Shown here: one piece after another, positions 42,763 to 54,064 of the stretch
Layout: each line of letters starts with the position of its first letter
Numbering within the stretch: the first letter of the stretch is position 1
NCBI RefSeq assembly: GCF_013201935.1
Contig: NZ_CP053833.1
Location: 1,116,001 to 1,180,000 of the forward strand
DNA: 64,000 nt
Reading direction: 5' to 3'
Source: Arcobacter cloacae
GTDB taxonomy: Bacteria; Campylobacterota; Campylobacteria; Campylobacterales; Arcobacteraceae
Notes under the pieces: model-generated
What the model saw: only the letters and a program-made list of their open reading frames with translations
Told to the model about the DNA's origin: nothing
Database searches by the model: none
Position numbers and translations under genes: made by a program

Positions 42763-44952
42763 CTAATTTTTATATTTATCTCTAATATCCTTAAATTGTT
42801 GAATATTATCAAAAAATAAATCTACAAGTTTTGGGTCAAAATGCTTAGCCCTTTCATTCTTAAATAATTCAAATATTTTCTCATCTTCCCATGCTTTTTT
42901 ATAACATCTATCACTTCCAAGAGCATCAAATACATCTGCAATTGCAGTTATTCTTCCATAAATATGAATCTCTTCCCCTTTTAATCTATGAGGATATCCA
43001 CTACCATTCCATTTCTCATGGTGTTCTTTTGCTACTATTGCTGCTGCTTTTAAAATTTCTCTATTTGAATCTTTTAAAATGTTATAACCTATCATTGAGT
43101 GTTCTTTCATAATTTCAAACTCTTCAGTAGTTAATTTTCCTGGTTTTTTCAAAATCGAATCAGGAATACCAACTTTGCCTATATCATGCATAGGAGAAGC
43201 TACAAGTAAGATATTTGCTTGTTGTTCGTCTAAACCATAAAGGATTGCTAATAATTTTGAGTATTCAGCAACTCTTTTTACATGGTTTCCTGTCTCTTTA
43301 CTTCTTGTTTCTCCAATTTCTCCCATTTTATATATAATCTCTTTTTGAGTTGATTGTATCTCTTCATTAAGATTAAAAAGTTCTGTTAAATCATTTATTA
43401 TCCACATATACTCTATTGTTTTATGATTATCATCTTTTATTGGAACAATAGTTATATTTATCCAGTATGTTTTTCCAGATTTTGACTTGTTTTTTAAAAT
43501 ACCATTGAATATGATTTTATCTTCTAATAAAGACTCTAAATTCTTAAAAATCTCATTTTCTGTCTCTATATTTTTAAATATTCTATAATCAGACCCTATT
43601 AACTCTTTTTTAGTAAATTCAGTTAATTCAACAAATTTATTATTTACATAATTTATTTTTCCATCTGAATCTGTTCTTAGTAATATTGAACTAATATCTA
43701 TAGCTTTTTCATACTCTCTTGCTAGTTTAATTGAGTGATTTAAATCTTTTTGAGAACCTTCTAATTTAAGTTGAAAATACTCTTTTACATCTTCTTGTTC
43801 AGTGATGTCATTTTTTAGTGCTATAAACTCTTCAATATCTCCATTTTTATCTAAAATAGGTTTTATTAAAGCATCAATCCAATAGTAGCTTCCATCTTTC
43901 TTTTTGTTTTTTATTTTTCCTGTCCAACTCTTTTTTTCATTTTTTATGGTATTCCAAATTTCTTGATATAACTCTTTTTTATTATCAGGATGACCTACTA
44001 TATTGTGATTTTTACCGATTAATTCTTTTTTAGAATAACCAGACAATAAACAAAATTGTTCATTTACATAAGTAATGATTCCTTTTTCATCTGTTTTTGA
44101 AACAATTGACCTTTCATCAACAGCATTTTTATACTGTTTTAAAAGTTGAGAAGAACGATTTAATTCTTTTTGTTTTCTTCTATAATCAATCCATAAATCA
44201 ATTTTTAAATTCATTTCTTCTATAACAAATGGTTTTTTAATTACATCAACAGCACCAGCTTTATATGAATCTCTTGTTATTGTAATATTTATAGTTCCAC
44301 TAATAATAATTACAGGAATCTTTAATTCAGAAATTATTAATTCATTATTCTTTTGTAAGAAATCTATTCCATTAGCTTTTTTTAATTCCACATCTAAAAT
44401 CATTAAATCAGGTTGTTCTTCTTGAATTATTTTTAATGCATCTTTTTCATTTGATGCTAAAATAACATTGTAATTTCTATTTTCTAATAAATCTTTTAGC
44501 TGCTGTTGAATTACAAAAGAATCATCAATTACTAAAATAGTCTCATTTTTATTATGTTCTATTTTGTTAATCATTTCTATAATTTGTTCAATTTTTTGGA
44601 ATAAAAAATTATCTTTTATAATAAAATCTATAATCCCTTTTTTAAAAGAAAACTCCCTTTTTTCTTCATCTTTTTGACTAGTTAAAATAAAAGTTTTAAT
44701 AGAGGTATTTTCTAAATCTTCAAATAAATCATAACCTTTTCCATCAGGTAAATTTATGTCTAATATAAGATAATCAATAGAGTTTGTTTTTATTATTTTT
44801 CTTGCTTCTTTTAAATTATAAGCATTATATGTTTTGTAGTTGGAATTATTGAATTCTTTAGTTAAAAGATTATTTATTGTTTTTGAATCATCTACAATTA
44901 AAATTTTACACTTGCTTTCATCAAAAACAAAACTATTTTTTTTACTATTCAA
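42763..44952 (-). CDS. Two-receiver, two-PAS, HD-GYP cyclic-di-GMP phosphodiesterase
   Basis: 729 residues, soluble. Domain order: receiver 1 (about 14-125; LILDINLPDG), receiver 2 (about 140-260; ILVIDDS, LMILDVEL, KKPF), PAS 1 (about 285-395, Aer-like 'NHNIVGHPDN'), PAS 2 (about 410-520), HD-GYP (about 530-725; SPMHDIGKVGIPD, KEHHEKWNGSGYP, AIADVFDAL). All HD-GYP metal ligands appear intact, so it should degrade cyclic-di-GMP under control of phosphorylation and PAS input. No kinase is adjacent; the nearest upstream genes are a chemoreceptor and a PAS protein. Confidence 0.93.
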   Translation of the reverse strand: MNSKKNSFVFDESKCKILIVDDSKTINNLLTKEFNNSNYKTYNAYNLKEARKIIKTNSIDYLILDINLPDGKGYDLFEDLENTSIKTFILTSQKDEEKREFSFKKGIIDFIIKDNFLFQKIEQIIEMINKIEHNKNETILVIDDSFVIQQQLKDLLENRNYNVILASNEKDALKIIQEEQPDLMILDVELKKANGIDFLQKNNELIISELKIPVIIISGTINITITRDSYKAGAVDVIKKPFVIEEMNLKIDLWIDYRRKQKELNRSSQLLKQYKNAVDERSIVSKTDEKGIITYVNEQFCLLSGYSKKELIGKNHNIVGHPDNKKELYQEIWNTIKNEKKSWTGKIKNKKKDGSYYWIDALIKPILDKNGDIEEFIALKNDITEQEDVKEYFQLKLEGSQKDLNHSIKLAREYEKAIDISSILLRTDSDGKINYVNNKFVELTEFTKKELIGSDYRIFKNIETENEIFKNLESLLEDKIIFNGILKNKSKSGKTYWINITIVPIKDDNHKTIEYMWIINDLTELFNLNEEIQSTQKEIIYKMGEIGETRSKETGNHVKRVAEYSKLLAILYGLDEQQANILLVASPMHDIGKVGIPDSILKKPGKLTTEEFEIMKEHSMIGYNILKDSNREILKAAAIVAKEHHEKWNGSGYPHRLKGEEIHIYGRITAIADVFDALGSDRCYKKAWEDEKIFELFKNERAKHFDPKLVDLFFDNIQQFKDIRDKYKN

Positions 44953-45036
44953 TCATAATTCCCATAAAAAGTTATTTTATATAAACACGAATATCATAAT
45001 ATATAAAATAACTTTATTATTTCCTGAGTTTATAGT

Positions 45037-46293
45037 TTATTTTTTCATTTTGACACTATTTTTCCCATCAAACTCTTTTTCATTAGCATTATTTACTATT
45101 AATTTTGAAATTCTATCTGTTAAGACAGCAACATCATGAGTTTGTGAAGCAATAGATGCATTTTCTTGAGTTTGTCTATCAATTTGGCTTATAGCATCAT
45201 TTATTTGCTCAATCCCTGATAGTTGCTCTTTAGAAGCATTTTGAATACCTGAAATAAGCTCTATTGTAAGAGTAATATTTTCATTTAGATTTTTATAATC
45301 AAGTATCATATTATTTGCTATTTCTTTTCCTTCATTAGCTTTTTTAGTAGCATTTTCAACTATTGATTTTATCTCTTTAGCAGCATCAGCACTTCGATTT
45401 GCTAAGTTTCTTACTTCAGCAGCAACTACAGCAAAACCACGTCCAGCTTCACCAGCAGTAGCAGCTTCAACAGCAGCATTAAGTGAAAGGATATTTGTTT
45501 GAAATGCAATTTGGTCTATTACAGTGATTGCTTCATTGATTGTACTAACTTGGTTATTTATCTCTTCCATAGAAGTAGTTGTTTTTGTAGCTAGTTTTTC
45601 ACCTTGATTTGCTGCAATTGTAACCTCATTTGCTAGATTTGCCATTTTTGTAATGTTTTCAGTATTATTTTTAATGTTACTCGTAATCTCTTCAAGAGCT
45701 GCTGCTGTTTCTTCTAAAGAACTAGCAGCTTGAGTTGAACTTATATTTAATTTATCTACATTTGCTAGTAAAATATCAGAACTATTATCTAAAGTTAGTC
45801 CATTTGATTTATTTTCTATTAACATTTCAGTTATTGTACTTCTTAGTGTGTTTATACCTTCAAATAAAACTTTAAAATCATTGTCAACTAATGAGGTATC
45901 TAGTTTTCTCATATAATTGAAGTTACTATATTCATTTAAAATATTAGTTATCTCATTTATTGTAAATTTTAAGTTATCAACTAAAGTATTTATTGTTTTA
46001 GCAATATAATTTAATTTTGTATTAGATGTTTCAGTGTGAAAAATTTTATCTCCAATTAAACCGTTTCCTATTTTTTCAGAAACTAGCATCAATTCTCCAT
46101 AAATTAAAAGTTCATCATTATGCTTTTGATTTAAAATTTCGCAGATAGAATCTAATTTATCTTTTATTTTTTTGTTATAACCATCACATTGAAATTCATC
46201 TATTGTCAAAGAATTTATATCATCTTTTAAATAGTTTTCTATATTATCCAAGATATTAAGTATCTTATCATTATTGTTATTTTTAAAAAACAT
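45037..46293 (-). CDS. Soluble methyl-accepting chemotaxis protein
   Basis: 418 residues with no transmembrane helix. The N-terminal ~150 residues are helical, the methyl-accepting domain spans about 170-400, and the tip [20 protein letters not shown] (about 253-272) is canonical. It starts 7 bases after the stop of an Aer-like PAS protein gene. This resembles bipartite energy-taxis receptors such as CetA/CetB of Campylobacter, in which a PAS protein signals to a separate receptor; here the receptor is cytoplasmic, whereas CetA is membrane-bound. Confidence 0.92.
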   Translation of the reverse strand: MFFKNNNNDKILNILDNIENYLKDDINSLTIDEFQCDGYNKKIKDKLDSICEILNQKHNDELLIYGELMLVSEKIGNGLIGDKIFHTETSNTKLNYIAKTINTLVDNLKFTINEITNILNEYSNFNYMRKLDTSLVDNDFKVLFEGINTLRSTITEMLIENKSNGLTLDNSSDILLANVDKLNISSTQAASSLEETAAALEEITSNIKNNTENITKMANLANEVTIAANQGEKLATKTTTSMEEINNQVSTINEAITVIDQIAFQTNILSLNAAVEAATAGEAGRGFAVVAAEVRNLANRSADAAKEIKSIVENATKKANEGKEIANNMILDYKNLNENITLTIELISGIQNASKEQLSGIEQINDAISQIDRQTQENASIASQTHDVAVLTDRISKLIVNNANEKEFDGKNSVKMKK

Positions 46294-46300
46294 ATTTAAC

Positions 46301-46687
46301 CTAATTTAGTTTTGAATAGAGTTTTATAGCATTTGATATCTCTTCTTCTGTCGGTTTTACTCTAACAGATATAAATCTTTTTTCACCATTAACAGTTTTA
46401 GAAGGGTAAGCAGTTGCATTTACCCAATAATATCCTCCATCTTTTGTTCTATTTTTTACAATACCTTTCCAAATTTTACCATTTCTAATTGTGTTCCATA
46501 AATCTTCAAAAGCAGCTTTTGGCATATCTTTATGTCTAACTAAATTATGGGGATTTCCTATCAATTCTTCTTTTGTAAAACCTGCAATTTTGCAGAAATC
46601 ATCATTTGCATATTTGATAATACCTTTTTCGTTTGTTTCAGATACAATCATAATTTTTTTACATAATTTTATCTCTTTTTCATTCAT
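46301..46687 (-). CDS. Aer-like PAS domain protein (CetB-like)
   Basis: 128 residues from the ATG at 46687, which has AGAAGGA upstream; an in-frame ATG at 46708 lacks such a site. It is a single PAS domain with [42 protein letters not shown] and [13 protein letters not shown], the pattern of Aer/CetB redox-sensing PAS domains that bind FAD. No output domain, so it must act through the chemoreceptor encoded directly downstream. Redox or energy sensing is inferred from family. Confidence 0.88.
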   Translation of the reverse strand: MNEKEIKLCKKIMIVSETNEKGIIKYANDDFCKIAGFTKEELIGNPHNLVRHKDMPKAAFEDLWNTIRNGKIWKGIVKNRTKDGGYYWVNATAYPSKTVNGEKRFISVRVKPTEEEISNAIKLYSKLN

Positions 46688-46863
46688 TAATAATCCTTCT
46701 TTTAACACATAATTATTATTTTAATTAAAGTACTTGTAGATTTTTAATATAAGTTTACTTAATATCAGTGTAAGTTTATAAGTTTATTTAATAATGAATA
46801 GTTATTTATTACTTAATTTCACAAGAAATAATACTATATCATTATTTTAATTTTATTATGGAA

Positions 46864-48819
<1,956 letters not shown>

Positions 48820-48923
48820 TCATTTTGGGATTTTTTAAGAGCTATTATACTTAATTGATTTAGTAGAAAAGATAAATAAGCTATAATTAAAATCTTAATA
48901 TTTAAAATAAAGAAAGAGTATTG

Positions 48924-49292
48924 ATGAGTTATTTAGATATTTGTATAATTGGTTGGAATTTAAATGCTTTAATGTTTGTAGTTAATTTTTTGATAGCAAT
49001 TAGAGTAATTTCCACACAAGATAGATCTAAACTTCACGAAGAGAGTTTAGTTTTAAAAGAGTTAAAAGAGGAGTTAGAAATATATTATCCTTATAGAACT
49101 TACATAACAATTTTAACTTATGTGATTCCTTTTACAGCATTTTTTAGAATGAGTTTTAGACTAATAGAGATGTTTTTTTCTTTCAAAAAAATCAAAATGC
49201 TAAAATGTTTGATTATATGGTATATAAATATAACTATGATATTCAAAAGGCTAAGAATAACGATAATTAGGACTTTATTAGAATCTAAATAA
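48924..49292 (+). CDS. Small membrane protein, function unknown
   Basis: 122 residues from the ATG at 48924 (a TTG immediately upstream is also possible), with AGAAAGAG before it. Hydrophobic segments at about 8-27 and 60-80 flank a Glu/Lys-rich helix (HEESLVLKELKEELE), and a basic, hydrophobic C-terminal tail follows. I recognise no family. It is divergent from ligA and is the last ordinary chromosomal gene before the accessory region. Confidence 0.6.
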   Translation: MSYLDICIIGWNLNALMFVVNFLIAIRVISTQDRSKLHEESLVLKELKEELEIYYPYRTYITILTYVIPFTAFFRMSFRLIEMFFSFKKIKMLKCLIIWYINITMIFKRLRITIIRTLLESK

Positions 49293-49375
49293 AACTGTTT
49301 TAGCCCAGAGGGACAAAATAGGGGACAGATTTCCTCTCTTTATATTAATCTTTTGATATTAAATTACCCAAAAAA

Positions 49376-49405
49376 AAGAGAAAAAGTTATGATACTTTTT
49401 CTCTT
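49376..49405. terminator. Hairpin terminator at the edge of the accessory region
   Basis: AAGAGAAAAAGT (49376-49387) and ACTTTTTCTCTT (49394-49405) form a perfect 12-bp stem with loop TATGAT. A run of A precedes it. It could end the small membrane gene on one side and the element's leftmost minus-strand genes on the other. Confidence 0.65.
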
Positions 49406-49517
49406 AATCAGTTAGTCAGACTGATTGGAGTTTTATCTCGTTTGAATCAAGAAAAAACTATAATGAAATATATTAGAATTGTCAATAAAATGAACTTACT
49501 TAAAAAATTAGATTGTT

Positions 49518-49757
49518 TTAGTAAGGATTGATTGATAGAATGTATTTTAGTTGTTTTGTTGTGATCTTATAATTCTTTTTGAAAGTATTTAATTCTTCTT
49601 TAGTAGCTTCTTTTTGTATAATATCAATTATATATTTATCTAATTCATTGAAAATTTTTTTCCCATTAAATAACTCACATAAATCTTGAATTGAGATATG
49701 ATTCTTTTTATTCCCAATAGAACAGTTAATTGTTGCTAATAAACTAGGACTATACAT
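49518..49757 (-). CDS. Hypothetical protein, 79 residues
   Basis: Unrecognised. Two short helical parts: SIQDLCELFNGKKIFNELDKYIIDII and EELNTFKKNYKITTKQLKYIL. Charged and soluble, with no motif I can place. It is the leftmost gene of the accessory region, on the strand of the broken integrase and 25 bases after the 48-residue ORF. The ribosome site is weak, so this is a modest call. Confidence 0.45.
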   Translation of the reverse strand: MYSPSLLATINCSIGNKKNHISIQDLCELFNGKKIFNELDKYIIDIIQKEATKEELNTFKKNYKITTKQLKYILSINPY

Positions 49758-49782
49758 TTAAAATTTTTTTATATGAAAAGAA

Positions 49783-49929
49783 TCATAGAATATTGTATTT
49801 TCTAGAAGTTGCTTTTTTAATTAGCTTGATATCAATTGGAGTTTTTATTAATCTTTTTCTTTCATTATTAGTAAGTTTTTTAGGTGGAAAAACTACAATA
49901 ATTTTATTATTTCTAATTAATAATGCCAT
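49783..49929 (-). CDS. Hypothetical small basic protein, 48 residues
   Basis: ATG at 49929 down to a TGA at 49783-49785, preceded by AAAGAG. The product starts MALLIRNNKIIVVFPPKKLT and is rich in Lys/Arg afterwards. It lies 38 bases beyond the integrase stop in the same direction, as small genes at the end of integrative elements often do. No family recognised. Confidence 0.4.
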   Translation of the reverse strand: MALLIRNNKIIVVFPPKKLTNNERKRLIKTPIDIKLIKKATSRKYNIL

Positions 49930-49967
49930 ATTAAACTCTTTCTAACTAATTTATATAATAAAAATGT

Positions 49968-50557
49968 TTAGAAGTTTAGAACAATTTTAGATAAGTTCTC
50001 AATTCTTTTTTCATCATCTTCTTTTACAAATCTAGCATAAACTTTCATAGTAATAGATATATCTTTATGTCCCAACATTTGAGAAATCCAAAGTATATTA
50101 TGACCTGCAGTTATCATACTACTTGCAAAAGTATGCCTTAAATTGTATAAATTTCTATCTTTAATATTAATATCAAATAGTAATTTTTTAAAACGCTTTG
50201 CAATAACTATATGAGAATAAAAAGGTTTTTTATAGTTTGATATAAATAAATATGTATCAGATATATTTAACTCTTGTAATGATTTCAATTTTTTTTCAAG
50301 AGCTGGAATAATATCAACATACCTAACACTTGATTGAGTTTTAACATTTCCAATTTTTCCTCTTACTGTTGTTTTATCAACAGCAATTCGTTTTTTTTCA
50401 AAGTTTATATCATTCCAAGTTAATGAAATTATTTCTCCAGGTCTCATTCCTGTGCATAACATTATGTAAATAAAATAATATAGATTTCCTTTTGCATTAT
50501 CTAAAATTTTTAATATTTCATCTTTGTTAAATGGATGAATTTCTGTTTCTGAAAATT
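49968..50557 (-). pseudogene. Tyrosine integrase, C-terminal part (gene cut by IS21-family element)
   Basis: Catalytic half of a phage-type integrase. From the insertion point the frame reads FSETEIHPFNKDEI, then TGMRPGEIISLTW (first catalytic Arg), YNLRHTFASSM (Arg/His of box II, with Tyr where the first His usually is), LGHKDISIT (His) and KVYARF (nucleophilic Tyr). The ATG at 50462 is an internal Met, not a real start. Joined to the other half (53078-53654) across one AAAATT copy, this gives one 386-residue protein. In its present state it is inactive. Confidence 0.88.
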
Positions 50558-50621
50558 TTGATTGAAATTTGACCCACTTTTTTGATTAAAAATGACCCAC
50601 CTGCAGATTGAAATTATAACA

Positions 50622-51461
50622 TTAAATTTCGTTATTTTTATTCTCTAAATTTTGTTTCTTTTTACTTTTTGGCAATAAATCTTTCATTCTATAACTTGGA
50701 CCATTTATTAAAAATGGATGTGAATGATGTAAAAGTCTATCTAGTATTGCTGTTGCTATCACATCATCATTAAATATCTGTCCCCATTCTTGAAATTCTT
50801 TATTTGATGTAATTATTGTTGAAGATTTTTCATATCTCTTTGAAATAAGTCTAAAAAAAAGTGATGCTACTTCTCTTGAAAGGTCTAAGTATCCAATTTC
50901 ATCAATTATTAGTAACTCTATTCTACTCATACTTTCAAGATAATCTGTTATAGTATTAGAGTGATTTGCAGCTATTAGTTCATTGGTTAAATCTTCAGCA
51001 CTTATAAATTTTACTCTTCTTCTTTGTTTGGTGGCTTCAAGTCCTAATGCTATTGAAAGATGAGTTTTTCCAACTCCTGGAGCACCAACTAAAAGTACAT
51101 TTGTAGCACTATCTAAAAAGCTTAGAGTTGCTAATTCTCGTATTAGTTTTTCATCTATTTGAGGTTGAAAGCTAAAATCAAACTCATCCAAAGTTGCCAT
51201 ATATTTGAATCCTGCTTTTTTAATTCTAGCATTTACACTTCTATCTACTCTATCAACTATTTGTTGTTGCAATAGTTTATACAGATAATCTTGATATGAT
51301 AGTTTTGCTTTAGCAGCATCAAGTGCTGCACTTTCATAATTATCTGCCACTGATGAAAGAGATAAAAGTTTACAATAACTCTCTATATTTGCTTTTAGTG
51401 AACCATTCTCTAAATTAACTGGTCCACTGTTTCTTAAGTTTGTAGTATTTTTATTTCTCAT
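50622..51461 (-). CDS. istB: IS21-family helper ATPase IstB
   Basis: 279 residues. DnaA/DnaC-like AAA+ ATPase with Walker A VLLVGAPGVGKTHL (about 123-136), Walker B LLIIDEIGYLD and STIITSNKEFQEW (sensor 1). IstB activates the transposase and target choice. Its start overlaps the istA stop by 4 bases (ATGA), the usual IS21 coupling. Full length, no frameshift. Confidence 0.95.
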   Translation of the reverse strand: MRNKNTTNLRNSGPVNLENGSLKANIESYCKLLSLSSVADNYESAALDAAKAKLSYQDYLYKLLQQQIVDRVDRSVNARIKKAGFKYMATLDEFDFSFQPQIDEKLIRELATLSFLDSATNVLLVGAPGVGKTHLSIALGLEATKQRRRVKFISAEDLTNELIAANHSNTITDYLESMSRIELLIIDEIGYLDLSREVASLFFRLISKRYEKSSTIITSNKEFQEWGQIFNDDVIATAILDRLLHHSHPFLINGPSYRMKDLLPKSKKKQNLENKNNEI

Positions 51462-52960
51462 ATTTTATAATCTCCTAAATCTCTTTTTATATTTGCTTGG
51501 GGTAATTTGATATTAAACAGATTTAACTGTTCATTTTTTGGCTTGGTTTGATGTGTAATTGTTCCTTTGATAAAAGAGAAGCTATAAATATTTAAACTAA
51601 TTGCTTCTTCCATTGCCATAATACAATCAGCCTCATCGTAGTATTCAAACAAGTTTGCTATTTTATAAAGGTGATAAGCTGGGCTAATTCTTTTTTGAAC
51701 TTTAATATTTTCAATGAATTTATGAATATTTATGTAGTTAGCAAATCTTTTTATAAGTCTTGATATTGAAATTGCAATTGAATCAAACTGATTTTCTTTT
51801 CTATATCCATTGAAATGCTCTTTATTAACAAGGACTTCACCTTTTTTAAGGCTAATTGTATGAGTTGCTATTAGTTTATTTTTACTTGAGTATATTTGCA
51901 AAGTTGTTCCATATAATACTCTTAACCAAACCTCTTTACTTGCAAAGTAATGTGGAACTGAATATTTATTACCTTTGTAAGAGACTAAACATTCAGAATT
52001 TGCCTTTCTAAACTCTTCTTTAAATCCAACATATCGTTTTAATTCCCCAGTTATTGGATTTATTGGTAGTGGTTTTAAAAAACTTTGTTCCTCTTTTTCA
52101 AAGAGTATTTTTGAAATTTGTTTAGTTGTGCCATGAATCTCTAAATTATGCTCATCTTGAAATTGTTTTAATCGTTCTCTTAAATCTTCAAAGCTTTTAA
52201 ATTCATTACCACTAATAAAATGTGTTTCAAGATAACTAAAAGGTGATTCAACTTTACCTTTACTCCATGGATGTGATGGCATACTTCTTGTTGGTTTTAT
52301 TCCATACAATCCACACAATGATAAAAATCTTGGATTCCAAATAAGATTATCTTTAGAAGCATTTGTTATAAATACTGTTGCATTATCAACTTGTATTCTT
52401 TCACAAACTCCTCCAAAGAAGATAAAACTCTCTTCTAATGCTGTATATACATCACTTCCTGATACATTTAAACTTACATCATAAAATTTATATCTACTAA
52501 ATCCTAAGATTGTTTGATGTATATTTATTTTTACAAGATTTTCACCAATAGTAACTGTATATGGACTCCAATCATATTGCATCTGTTCAGCTGGTTTTGT
52601 TTCATATCTCATGTAAGCATGAGGTGAATTTTTACTTACATCGTTTGCTATTGGTTTTAAAATTTCTCTTATGTAAGCATATAAAGCATATTGACTTCCT
52701 CTATATCCTTTTGATTTTATATCTTTTAAAATTCTACTAGCTTTTAAATTTTTCTTTAAAAATGACTCTTTGATAAAATCAATAAATGGTTCAACTGCTT
52801 CATTTATTTTTTTCTCACCTCTGTTATATAAAGGTAATTCATCATTTAATAATGCTTTTTTTACAGTATTTCTACTAATACCTAACATTAAAGCAATTGT
52901 TCTAGTTCCTAAGTTTGGATCTTTCTTTTTTAGATTACGAATAGTTACCCAATCCTCCAT
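51458..52960 (-). CDS. istA: IS21-family transposase IstA
   Basis: 500 residues from the ATG at 52960; the in-frame ATG at 52969 directly abuts the AAAGGAG ribosome site, so the second Met is better placed. An N-terminal helix-turn-helix (about 1-40; RTIALMLGISRNTVKKAL) precedes an rve-type integrase core with catalytic acids in MQYDWSP, QVDNATV and KGKVES (DDE). The C-terminal part has the IstA beta-barrel (KYSVPHYF). Joins IS ends to target DNA. Intact. Confidence 0.95.
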   Translation of the reverse strand: MEDWVTIRNLKKKDPNLGTRTIALMLGISRNTVKKALLNDELPLYNRGEKKINEAVEPFIDFIKESFLKKNLKASRILKDIKSKGYRGSQYALYAYIREILKPIANDVSKNSPHAYMRYETKPAEQMQYDWSPYTVTIGENLVKINIHQTILGFSRYKFYDVSLNVSGSDVYTALEESFIFFGGVCERIQVDNATVFITNASKDNLIWNPRFLSLCGLYGIKPTRSMPSHPWSKGKVESPFSYLETHFISGNEFKSFEDLRERLKQFQDEHNLEIHGTTKQISKILFEKEEQSFLKPLPINPITGELKRYVGFKEEFRKANSECLVSYKGNKYSVPHYFASKEVWLRVLYGTTLQIYSSKNKLIATHTISLKKGEVLVNKEHFNGYRKENQFDSIAISISRLIKRFANYINIHKFIENIKVQKRISPAYHLYKIANLFEYYDEADCIMAMEEAISLNIYSFSFIKGTITHQTKPKNEQLNLFNIKLPQANIKRDLGDYKI

Positions 52961-53077
52961 ACTAATCATCTCCTTTTACCTTTCTTCATAATTATTATTT
53001 TTATGAGAAAAGAGTATGTTTTTTTAGTTTACAGGTGGGTCAAAAGTTTTCAAAATAGTGGGTCAATTTTCAGTCAA

Positions 53078-53654
53078 AAAATTCAGTTTCTTCTAATTCA
53101 TCTAATTTTTTAAATTTTTTATTTATAGAAGAGGGATATTTTACTTTTGATAGAGGATTTATATTAATAATGTCATTTTCAAAAGCTTTATTTAGAATTA
53201 AATTTAAAATAGAGCGATATCTTATTACTGTATGAGTACTATATTTATCTAGAAGCTTATTTTGCCACTCTTCGAGTTGTAAAGGTTTAATTTCGTCTAT
53301 ATTGTATTTTAAAAAGTAGGGTTTAATTTGTTTTTCATAAATAGAGTAATTTGCTTCATAAATGTGTTCTCTAACACTTCCTTTGTATATTTCAAAGAAT
53401 TTGATTGAAAACTCATTAAATAGAATATCTTTTTTTAGATATTCTATTATTGTATTTCCAGTAAGAGTTTTAAAAATTTCTGGAATAATATTTCTTTTTA
53501 ATTCTTTTAGATTTGTTTCATTTGCTACTAATCCAGTGCTTCTTTTTATTCTTTTCCCATTATAAATAAAATCTAAATAGTACTTGTTATATCTCGTTCT
53601 TATAGTTACTCTTACATTATCGTAAATAAATTTTAGAATTAAATTTTTATTCAT
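53078..53654 (-). pseudogene. Tyrosine integrase, N-terminal part (gene cut by IS21-family element)
   Basis: About 192 residues of the element's integrase: an arm-binding-like start (VRVTIRTRYNKYYLDFIYNGKRIKRSTGL) and a core-binding SAM-like domain (about 70-170, with THTVIRYRSILNLILNKAFENDI). After ELEETEF the reading frame runs into the insertion sequence and stops at once. Its ATG overlaps the stop of the upstream HTH gene (53651). The matching C-terminal half is at 49968-50557. Confidence 0.88.
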
Positions 53655-53992
53655 AAAATCCCCTTTAAAATTTTAGATGAAACTTTACTAAGAACAATTT
53701 TTTCTTTTTCTTTTTTCTTAATAATTTTTATTTTATTAATGTAATTCATCTTAAATTCGATCAAAGCTTCTGGAATAAATTCTATTTTGTTGTGTTCGTT
53801 TATAATGTAATGTTCATTAAGTTTAAATTCTCCTGTTTCGATGTAATCATTGATTTCTTCAGCTGAGACCTTTAAAAATTTTGCAACAGCACTTTTTGTT
53901 ATTAGCTTAGGAAGTAATAGTTGTATTAATAACTCTAATCTTTGTAAAGATTTTGTGATTTGTTTTAATATATTTTCAAGTGATTCAAACAT
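53651..53992 (-). CDS. Small helix-turn-helix protein upstream of integrase (excisionase-like position)
   Basis: 113 residues. An N-terminal coiled coil (ENILKQITKSLQRLELLIQLL) precedes an HTH: LITKSAVAKFLKVSAEEINDYIETGEF (about 30-56), followed by a short wing and a Lys-rich tail. The 4-base overlap with the integrase start suggests a directionality factor or regulator, but excisionase function is inference only. AAAGGAGAATAAA precedes the ATG. Confidence 0.65.
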   Translation of the reverse strand: MFESLENILKQITKSLQRLELLIQLLLPKLITKSAVAKFLKVSAEEINDYIETGEFKLNEHYIINEHNKIEFIPEALIEFKMNYINKIKIIKKKEKEKIVLSKVSSKILKGIL

Positions 53993-54064
53993 TTTATTCT
54001 CCTTTTATTTTTTATATATTCATATTTTTTGAGTTATCGTAAGATATCTTGTAAATCGTATTCA

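Larger units (their letters stand above)
50558..53077 (-). mobile_element. Complete IS21-family insertion sequence
   Basis: 2520 bp with istA and istB on the minus strand. The two ends align without gaps over about 45 bases: both begin TTGA(T/C)TGAAA(T/A)TTGACCCACT and carry a second TGACCCACCTG about 20 bases further in, the multiple terminal repeats typical of IS21. The flanks show a 6-bp target duplication AAAATT (50552-50557 and 53078-53083). Intact ends, intact genes and an exact duplication suggest a recent insertion. Removing it restores the integrase frame. Confidence 0.92.

Noticed and set aside
49306-49335. GGGACAAAATAGGGGACAGATTT-like sequence after the small membrane gene, reminiscent of motifs near REP transposases
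   Set aside because: It is not palindromic, occurs once in the window, and no transposase is adjacent, so I cannot support calling it an element end or att site.
49406-49440. Possible attachment site: AATCAG/CTGATT repeat and AGTCAGACT near the left edge of the accessory region
   Set aside because: No matching second copy was found in the window and no tRNA gene is next to it; the other boundary is probably beyond the window.
49968-50462. A separate 164-residue integrase gene starting at the ATG at 50462
   Set aside because: The frame continues upstream to the IS end, and the removed insertion rejoins it with the N-terminal half, so it is a fragment and the ATG is an internal Met.
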